DNA of 64,000 nt from Sphingomonas sp. GC_Shp_5 (GTDB lineage Bacteria; Pseudomonadota; Alphaproteobacteria; Sphingomonadales; Sphingomonadaceae), in contig NZ_JALNUP010000004.1 in the NCBI RefSeq assembly GCF_026540855.1, forward strand, positions 124,001 to 188,000, in the 5' to 3' direction. The translations under genes and the position numbers were made by a program. Positions 58,751 through 64,000 of the stretch are shown here, piece by piece. Under the pieces are notes generated by a model that saw only the letters and a program-made list of their open reading frames with translations, ran no database searches and was not told the DNA's origin. The first letter of the stretch is position 1; each line of letters starts with the position of its first letter.

Positions 58751-61129
58751 TCAGTCGCGATCGTTGGTCAGGAACGCGGGCGCGAACTCGGGCGCGGGGC
58801 CGTCGCTGTTGCCGCCTTCGCTGCGCTCGCGGCGCGGGCCACGACCGCCGTCGCCGTCACGACGCGGGCCACGCGGGCCGTCACCGTCACGACGCGGGCC
58901 ACGGGGACCACGATCGCCGCCGCCGTCGCCACGGGGGCCACGGCCACCGTCGCCGTCACGGCGCGGGCCGCGCGGACCACGATCGCCACCCTCGCGCGGT
59001 TCGCGCGCGGGACGGGTGTCCTCGAGCTCGGCACCGGTCTCCTGATCGACGACGCGCATCGACAGGCGAACCTTGCCGCGCGGATCGATCTCGAGGACCT
59101 TGACCTTGACTTCCTGGCCCTCGGTGAGCGCGTCCGAGACCTTCTCGACCCGCTCGTTCTTGATCTCGCTGACGTGGACGAGACCGTCCTTGCCACCCAT
59201 GAAGTTCACGAAGGCACCGAAATCGACCAGATTGACGACCTTGCCGTCATAGACCTTGCCGACTTCCGCTTCCTCGACGAGGCCCTTGATCCACTTGATC
59301 GCGGCGTCGATCTGCGACGGATCGGACGAGGAGACCTTGATCACGCCCTCGTCGTCGATGTCGACCTTGGCGCCGGTCTGCGCGACGATCTCGCGGATCA
59401 CCTTGCCGCCGGTGCCGATCACTTCGCGGATCTTCGACTTGTCGATGGTGAAGGTCTCGATGCGCGGGGCATGAGCCGACAGCTCGGAGCGGGTCTCGCC
59501 CAGCGCCTTGGCCATCTCGTCGAGAATATGCGCGCGGCCGGCGTGCGCCTGCTTGAGCGCGACCTTCATGATTTCTTCGGTGATGCCCGAGATCTTGATG
59601 TCCATCTGCAGCGCGGTGATGCCCTCGCTGGTGCCGGCAACCTTGAAGTCCATGTCGCCGAGATGATCCTCGTCGCCAAGGATGTCGCTGAGGACCGCAA
59701 AGTCCTTGCCCTCGAGGATCAGGCCCATCGCGATGCCCGAGACCGGGCGCTTGAGCGGCACCCCGGCATCCATCATCGCCAGCGAACCGCCGCACACCGT
59801 CGCCATCGACGAGGAGCCGTTGCTCTCGGTAATGTCGCTGGTGACGCGGATCGTGTACGGGAACTCCTCCTTGGTCGGCAGCACCGGGTGCAGCGCGCGC
59901 CAGGCGAGCTTGCCGTGGCCGACTTCGCGACGGCCGGGCGCCCCGAAGCGACCCACTTCACCGACCGAATAGGGCGGGAAGTTATAGTGGAGCATGAAGT
60001 TCTGGTAGCTGAGGCCGTTGAGGCCATCGATCATCTGCTCGGCGTCGCGGGTGCCGAGCGTGGTGGTGGCGATGGTCTGGGTCTCGCCGCGGGTGAACAG
60101 GGCGGAGCCATGCGCGCGCGGCAGGAAGTGAACCTCGGCCTCGATCGGGCGCACCGTGGTGGTGTCGCGGCCGTCGATGCGGCGGCCGGTCTTGAGGATC
60201 GCGGTGCGGACTATGTCCGCCTCGAGCTTCTTGACCAGCTTGAGCGACGCCAGATACGCCTGGGGATCGCTGTCCTTGAGGTCGGCCATGCCGTCACGGG
60301 CCTTGGCGCGAGCCTCGTTGATCGCGGTCTGGCGCTGCTGCTTGTCGGTCAGCTTGTAGGCGGCCTCCAGGTCCTTGCCGATCAGCTTCTTGAGCTTGGC
60401 CTTGACCTCGACCTTGTCGTCCTGGACCTTGAGCTCCCAGGGCTCCTTGGCGGCCTGCTCGGCGAGCTTGATGATCGCGTCGATGACCTGCTGGCTCGCC
60501 TTGTGGGCGAACATCACGGCGCCGAGCATGACGTCCTCGGACAGCTCCTTGGCTTCCGATTCCACCATCATCACCGCGTCGTGGGTGGCGGCGACCATCA
60601 GGTCGAGCTCGCCGGTGGCGACTTCGCTGTCCGACGGGTTGAGGATGTATTCGCCATCCTTGTAGCCGACGCGCGCGGCGCCGATCGGGCCCATGAACGG
60701 CACGCCCGACAGCGTCATCGCGGCCGAGGCGGCGATCATCGCTAGCAGATCGGGCTCGTTCTCGCCGTCATAGCTCATCACCTGCGCGATGCAGTTGATC
60801 TCGTTGTAGAAGCCTTCGGGGAACAGCGGGCGGATCGGGCGATCGATCAGGCGGCTGACCAGCGTCTCACGCTCGGTCGCGCCACGCTCGCGCTTGAAGA
60901 AGCCGCCGGGAATGCGGCCGCTGGAGGAGAACTTCTCCTGGTAGTGGACGGTCAGCGGGAAGAAGTCCTGGCCTTCCTTGACGTGCTTGGCGGCGGTGAC
61001 CGCGCAGAGCACCACCGTCTCGCCGAGCGTCGCGATCACCGCGCCATCGGCCTGGCGGGCGACCTTGCCCGTCTCGAGGGTCAGCGTCTGGCCGCCCCAC
61101 TCGATTTCTACCTTCTTGGTATCGAACAT
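58751..61129 (-). CDS. pnp: Polyribonucleotide nucleotidyltransferase with Arg/Gly-rich tail
   Basis: PNPase degrades RNA phosphorolytically from the 3' end and is part of the degradosome. The 792-residue product has two RNase PH domains, a KH domain ([20 protein letters not shown]) and an S1 domain ([20 protein letters not shown]). Beyond the S1 domain, from about residue 705, is a roughly 90-residue low-complexity tail of repeated [13 protein letters not shown] units ending AFLTNDRD, longer than the tail of E. coli PNPase. The ATG at 61129 ([14 protein letters not shown]) has AAGGAAATACG upstream. It follows rpsO in the truB-rpsO-pnp cluster. Confidence 0.95.
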   Translation of the reverse strand: MFDTKKVEIEWGGQTLTLETGKVARQADGAVIATLGETVVLCAVTAAKHVKEGQDFFPLTVHYQEKFSSSGRIPGGFFKRERGATERETLVSRLIDRPIRPLFPEGFYNEINCIAQVMSYDGENEPDLLAMIAASAAMTLSGVPFMGPIGAARVGYKDGEYILNPSDSEVATGELDLMVAATHDAVMMVESEAKELSEDVMLGAVMFAHKASQQVIDAIIKLAEQAAKEPWELKVQDDKVEVKAKLKKLIGKDLEAAYKLTDKQQRQTAINEARAKARDGMADLKDSDPQAYLASLKLVKKLEADIVRTAILKTGRRIDGRDTTTVRPIEAEVHFLPRAHGSALFTRGETQTIATTTLGTRDAEQMIDGLNGLSYQNFMLHYNFPPYSVGEVGRFGAPGRREVGHGKLAWRALHPVLPTKEEFPYTIRVTSDITESNGSSSMATVCGGSLAMMDAGVPLKRPVSGIAMGLILEGKDFAVLSDILGDEDHLGDMDFKVAGTSEGITALQMDIKISGITEEIMKVALKQAHAGRAHILDEMAKALGETRSELSAHAPRIETFTIDKSKIREVIGTGGKVIREIVAQTGAKVDIDDEGVIKVSSSDPSQIDAAIKWIKGLVEEAEVGKVYDGKVVNLVDFGAFVNFMGGKDGLVHVSEIKNERVEKVSDALTEGQEVKVKVLEIDPRGKVRLSMRVVDQETGAELEDTRPAREPREGGDRGPRGPRRDGDGGRGPRGDGGGDRGPRGPRRDGDGPRGPRRDGDGGRGPRRERSEGGNSDGPAPEFAPAFLTNDRD

Positions 61130-61252
61130 CGTATTTCCTTCACTCCCACCGCCCAATGCGGTGGGGGCCTATCTGCGGGCTTAGCCGGCCCGCGCGGTGT
61201 GGAGCGAGTTGTCGCCCCGCGCCAGAATGCCGAATTGCATCCTGACGGATAT

Positions 61253-61276
61253 GAAAACGGCGCCCGAAGGCGCCGC
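61253..61276 (-). terminator. Terminator/attenuator after rpsO
   Basis: On the minus strand GGCGCC, loop TTCG, GGCGCC, then GTTTTC. It starts six bases past the rpsO stop, and is the kind of rpsO-pnp hairpin that lowers read-through into pnp. Confidence 0.8.
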
Positions 61277-61281
61277 TTCCG

Positions 61282-61551
61282 TTACTTGCGAAGCCCGAGC
61301 TTCGCGATGAGATCGAGGTAGCGCTGCCCCTCCGTCTTGCGGAGATAGTCGAGCAGCGAACGACGCTTGTTGACCATCATCAGCAGGCCGCGACGCGAGT
61401 GGTTGTCCTTGGCGTGGCCCTTGAAATGCTCGGTCAGGTTGCGGATCCGCTCGGTGAGGATCGCGACCTGGACCTCGGGGGAGCCGGTGTCGCCTTCCTG
61501 GCGGCCGTGTTCCTTGATCAGCGCGTCCTTGCGCTCTGCGGTAATCGTCAT
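61282..61551 (-). CDS. rpsO: 30S ribosomal protein S15
   Basis: S15 is a primary 16S rRNA-binding protein of the small subunit platform. The 89-residue product has exactly the family length and the signature [20 protein letters not shown] followed by [20 protein letters not shown]. The ATG at 61551 opens [16 protein letters not shown]. It lies between truB and pnp on the same strand, a conserved order in proteobacteria, with a short gap to truB and a hairpin before pnp. Confidence 0.97.
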   Translation of the reverse strand: MTITAERKDALIKEHGRQEGDTGSPEVQVAILTERIRNLTEHFKGHAKDNHSRRGLLMMVNKRRSLLDYLRKTEGQRYLDLIAKLGLRK

Positions 61552-61567
61552 CTGTCTTCCTTCGACA

Positions 61568-62575
61568 TCACAGGTTGAACCCGCGCACGACGCGGACCTC
61601 GCGGTCCACCACCTCCACCAACGCGACGGGCTGGTCGCCCAGCAGCGCGAAACGGAGGCCATCGTCAGCGGCGATCCCGGCCAACACACGCCCCTGTCGG
61701 AGCGCTCCTGCCTGGTCGGGATCGAGGAACAGAGCCGGGATGTCGTCCAGCCCCGCCCTCAACGGCAGGAGTAACTGTTCAAGGGTGCGCGCCATACCGG
61801 CCTCAGCCAAATTGTCCAGCAATATCGCGCCATCGAGGGTAAACGGCCCCGCCTTGAGGCGCCGCAGCATGGTGACATGACCGACGGTGCCGAGCGCCAG
61901 CGCGATGTCGCGGGCGAGGCTGCGGATGTAGGTGCCTTTGGAGACATGGGCGACCAGGGTGATCTCGTCGAGGGGCACGCGCGCGTCGCCTAGCCCCGCG
62001 CCGCCACCCGCGTCCACGCCGTCACCCGTCTCCGTGCCGTCACCCCAGCGAAGGCTGGGGTCTCCTGCGGTCCTTTCCCCATCGAGATCCCGGCTTTCGC
62101 CGGGATGACGGAGAGAAAGGGAATGAATGGTGACGTTGCGGCTCGCCAGCGTCACCTCTTCGCCGGCGCGGGCGAGATCATACGCCCGCTCGCCATCCAC
62201 CTTGAGCGCCGAATAGGCGGGGGGCACCTGCGCGATCGGGCCGGTGAAGCGCGGGAGCACCGACGCAATCGCGTCGGCCAAGGGCCGCCCGAGAGACGTC
62301 GCGATCACCACCCCCTCGGCATCGAGCGTATCGGTCTGCTCGCCGAAGCGGATGGTGAAGGCATAGACCTTGTCGCTGTCGAGCATCCGCCCGGCCAGCT
62401 TGGTCGCCTCGCCGACCGCGATCGGCAGCACGCCGGTGGCGAGTGGATCGAGCGTGCCGCCGTGGCCGACCTTGAACTTGCCATAGCCGCCCTGGCGCAG
62501 CGCGCGCTTGACCGCCGAGACCGCCTGGGTCGAGCCGAGCCCGAGCGGCTTGTCGATGATGATCCATCCGTGCAT
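61568..62575 (-). CDS. truB: tRNA pseudouridine-55 synthase with an in-frame palindromic insertion
   Basis: TruB makes pseudouridine 55 in tRNA. The 335-residue product has the catalytic loop [16 protein letters not shown] with Asp43, [19 protein letters not shown], and [16 protein letters not shown]. Between HSLSL and [11 protein letters not shown] lies a segment of roughly 45 residues that other TruB proteins lack; residues 155-180 of it are encoded by the palindromic element at 62037-62111 and the rest is Gly/Asp/Ala-rich. The frame is intact on both sides, so the gene is probably functional. It precedes rpsO by 16 bases. Confidence 0.94.
   Translation of the reverse strand: MHGWIIIDKPLGLGSTQAVSAVKRALRQGGYGKFKVGHGGTLDPLATGVLPIAVGEATKLAGRMLDSDKVYAFTIRFGEQTDTLDAEGVVIATSLGRPLADAIASVLPRFTGPIAQVPPAYSALKVDGERAYDLARAGEEVTLASRNVTIHSLSLRHPGESRDLDGERTAGDPSLRWGDGTETGDGVDAGGGAGLGDARVPLDEITLVAHVSKGTYIRSLARDIALALGTVGHVTMLRRLKAGPFTLDGAILLDNLAEAGMARTLEQLLLPLRAGLDDIPALFLDPDQAGALRQGRVLAGIAADDGLRFALLGDQPVALVEVVDREVRVVRGFNL
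62037..62111 (-). repeat. REP-like palindromic element inside truB, CCGTCATCC family, copy 3
   Basis: On the minus strand the left arm is CATCCCGGCGAAAGCCGGGA and the right arm is CCCCAGCCTTCGCTGGGG, bounded by CCGTCATCC and GGTGACGG. The sequence and arm order match the intergenic copy at 7662-7746. Its length, 75 bases, is 25 codons, and it carries no stop in the truB frame, where it reads [20 protein letters not shown]. Confidence 0.88.
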
Positions 62576-62616
62576 CGCGCGGCCCTAGTCCAGGCCCGCG
62601 CCGATGCGAAGGGCGC

Positions 62617-63306
62617 TCAGGCGATCGCGCCAGCGAGCTTGAGGAACAGCTGGATCACCGCCTCGGCCGGCGGCCCGACCAGGCGCTGGACGATATTAGC
62701 CTGGGGCAGCGCCATCGGCAGCAGCACCAGCAGGCCGATCACCAGCAGGAAGCCGAACCGGCCGAGCTTGGCATAGTGATAGGCGAGCCGGCGCGGCAGG
62801 ATTCCTTCCACCACATGGCCGCCGTCAAACGGCGGCAGCGGCAGCAGGTTGAACAGCGCCAGGAAGACGTTGACGAGGAGGAAGTTGACGAGGTTGGCGA
62901 GCAGGAAGGCGGTGACGCCGGTGGGCGCGGTGCTGCCTACCGCCGCACCGGCAAGCCCGAGCGCCACGGCGGCGATCGTCGCCAGCGCGAGGTTCATCCC
63001 CGGCCCGGCGAGCGCGACCAGCACCATCCCCCAGCGCGGGTTGCGCAGCCGCTGCGCGATCACCGGCACCGGCTTGGCCCAGCCGAACACCGGCGCGCCG
63101 GCAATGGCGAGGCCGAGGGGCAGGATGATGGTGCCGACCGGATCGACATGGCGGATCGGGTTGAAGGTTAGCCGCCGGCGTTCGGCGGCGGTCGGGTCGC
63201 CCAGCCATTTCGCGACCCAGCCATGGGCGACTTCGTGGAAGACGATCGCGATCACCAGCGGGATGATCCACACGGCGGTGCGGTAGACGATGTTGTCGGG
63301 GTTCAT
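62617..63306 (-). CDS. Site-2 protease family (M50) membrane metalloprotease
   Basis: A 229-residue intramembrane protease of the M50 family. The zinc-binding motif is HEVAHGWVAKWLGDPTA (His24, Glu25, His28), and the second conserved element is LLPLPPFDGGHVVEG, with an aspartate that completes the site. There are about six membrane helices and no PDZ domain, so this is the short SpoIVFB-like subgroup rather than RseP. Its substrate is unknown. It lies 41 bases upstream of truB and could share its transcript. Confidence 0.9.
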   Translation of the reverse strand: MNPDNIVYRTAVWIIPLVIAIVFHEVAHGWVAKWLGDPTAAERRRLTFNPIRHVDPVGTIILPLGLAIAGAPVFGWAKPVPVIAQRLRNPRWGMVLVALAGPGMNLALATIAAVALGLAGAAVGSTAPTGVTAFLLANLVNFLLVNVFLALFNLLPLPPFDGGHVVEGILPRRLAYHYAKLGRFGFLLVIGLLVLLPMALPQANIVQRLVGPPAEAVIQLFLKLAGAIA

Positions 63307-63394
63307 GGGATGGATATGGCGTGTCGGAGGCGAGCGCGCCAGCGGGGGGCAAGGCTGCGGATGTTGCCCGTCGCGACGGAGATCAAGACCTTCT

Positions 63395-63464
63395 CACCGT
63401 TCGCCCTGAGCCTGTCGAAGGGCATGAGACTCACCGTGCTTCGACAGGCTCAGCACGAACGGTG
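63395..63464. repeat. Palindromic element, CCTGAGCCTGTCGAAGG family
   Basis: CACCGTTCG at 63395-63403 and CGAACGGTG at 63456-63464 are the outer ends; inside are CCCTGAGCCTGTCGAAGGG and GTGCTTCGACAGGCTCAGCA, in inverted orientation. It lies between the metalloprotease and thymidine kinase genes, which are both on the minus strand. Confidence 0.85.
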
Positions 63465-63477
63465 ATCCGAGTGGGCA

Positions 63478-64000
63478 TTACCCTCCCAGCGCCTCGGTGA
63501 AATGGCGCCGGCACAGCGCCACGTAGAGATCGTTGCCGCCGATCGCGGTCTGCTGGCCCTCGGCAATCGCCTTGCCGGCGGCGTCGACGCGCAGGTTCAT
63601 GATCGCTTTGCGCCCGCACATGCACACCGACTTGATCTCGACGAGCGAGTCCGCGGTGGCGAGCAGCCGCGCCGAGCCTTCGAACAGGCGGCCCTGGAAA
63701 TCGGTGCGCAGCCCATAGGCGAGTACCGGAATGCCGAGCACGTCGCAGACATAGGCGAGCTGCGCGACCTGCGCTGCCGACAGGAACTGCGCCTCGTCGA
63801 CCAGCACGCAGGCGAGCGATTCCTGGCCGTGGCGCGCGGCGATGCTCGTTGCGAGATCGGTGGATGCGTCGAACGGCGTCGCCGCGGCTTCGAGGCCGAT
63901 CCGCGAGGTGATGGTCCCCGGCCGGAAGCGGTCGTCCACCGCGGCGGTGAACAGCATCGTCGCCATCCCCCGCTCGCGATAGTTGAAGTCCGCTTGCAGC
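63478..64000 (-). CDS. tdk: Thymidine kinase, 5' end cut by the window
   Basis: Tdk salvages thymidine to dTMP. The visible 174 codons have the class II TK pattern: FNYRERGMATMLFTAAVDDR, the metal-binding CVLVDEAQFLSAAQVAQL, YGLRTDFQGRLFEGS, and the zinc cysteine pair in SVCMCGRKAIM, with a third near VALCRRHFTEA. The frame continues upstream past position 64000, where the P-loop should be, so the start is not in the window. Confidence 0.93.
   Translation of the reverse strand, partial: LQADFNYRERGMATMLFTAAVDDRFRPGTITSRIGLEAAATPFDASTDLATSIAARHGQESLACVLVDEAQFLSAAQVAQLAYVCDVLGIPVLAYGLRTDFQGRLFEGSARLLATADSLVEIKSVCMCGRKAIMNLRVDAAGKAIAEGQQTAIGGNDLYVALCRRHFTEALGG

Noticed and set aside
58820..58995. 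Tandem repeats that look like a CRISPR or satellite array
   Set aside because: They are the coding repeats of the Arg/Gly/Asp tail of PNPase: units vary in length, remain in frame and have no spacers.
58661..60745. A 694-codon open frame opposite pnp
   Set aside because: Low-complexity Ala/Arg/Thr translation and complete overlap with PNPase; an antisense codon-bias shadow.

Overview
The window is a chromosomal segment from a high-GC alphaproteobacterium, most likely a sphingomonad (Sphingomonas or a close relative). The signs are a circularly permuted two-piece tmRNA, a candidate sigma-EcfG promoter ahead of a csbD gene, a truB-rpsO-pnp cluster, an NDUFS4-like complex I subunit, an HWE histidine kinase, and several copies of the small palindromic intergenic repeats common in this group. 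Nearly everything is ordinary housekeeping or metabolic DNA. I see no insertion sequence, prophage, CRISPR array, rRNA or tRNA.

Layout. 1-899: a truncated RND efflux adaptor. 1068-7592: pentose phosphate genes rpiA, tkt, tal, gnd and two HAD phosphatases, tightly packed and partly overlapping. 7911-8954: a secreted protein of unknown role. 9117-10959 (minus): glnB-glnA behind a sigma-54-like site. 11263-13591 (minus): aroQ-accB-accC. 13729-14734: thiS-thiG. 14848-15030: csbD. 15201-23888: a propionyl-CoA to succinyl-CoA cluster (pccB, epimerase, enoyl-CoA hydratase, methylmalonyl-CoA mutase, bioB, an LprI-like gene, pccA). 23980-28805: a MacAB-TolC type exporter with ATPase and permease on separate genes. 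28836-34292 (minus): a PaoABC-type molybdenum aldehyde oxidoreductase with XdhC and MobA-like maturation proteins. 34350-35682: glycerophosphodiesterase and a small lipoprotein. 35770-38457 (minus): acnA. 38641-43698: GAF protein, L,D-transpeptidase, and a run of small sphingomonad-type hypothetical genes around a LuxR-type regulator with a C-terminal membrane anchor. 43786-47298: tmk, DUF2147, chorismate mutase, polyprenyl synthase, CDF zinc exporter. 47448-54618: hrpB, NDUFS4-like subunit, NUDIX, two TPM-domain proteins, lemA, mscL, FUSC-like permease. 54624-55756: Rrf2 regulator, tmRNA and a small protein. 55936-58543: class II aldolase, HWE kinase, Crp/Fnr regulator. 58751-63306 (minus): site-2 protease, truB, rpsO, pnp. 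63478-64000: thymidine kinase, cut by the window edge.

How the genes fit together. The pentose phosphate genes supply NADPH, ribose-5-phosphate and erythrose-4-phosphate. The propionate cluster carries its own cofactor step: bioB makes the biotin needed by PccA. The Pao-type enzyme is followed by the chaperone and nucleotidyltransferase expected to mature its molybdenum cofactor.

The most notable observation is that truB contains an in-frame copy of a palindromic element that is otherwise intergenic in this window. Others are: a ThiS with residues beyond its terminal glycines, a PMM2-like HAD protein in the pentose phosphate operon, a perfect 18-bp palindrome ahead of the membrane-anchored regulator, an 8-base overlap between a Crp-type regulator and an HWE kinase, and a permease gene with no normal start codon at its apparent N-terminus. 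All calls come from reading the sequence; no database search was run.
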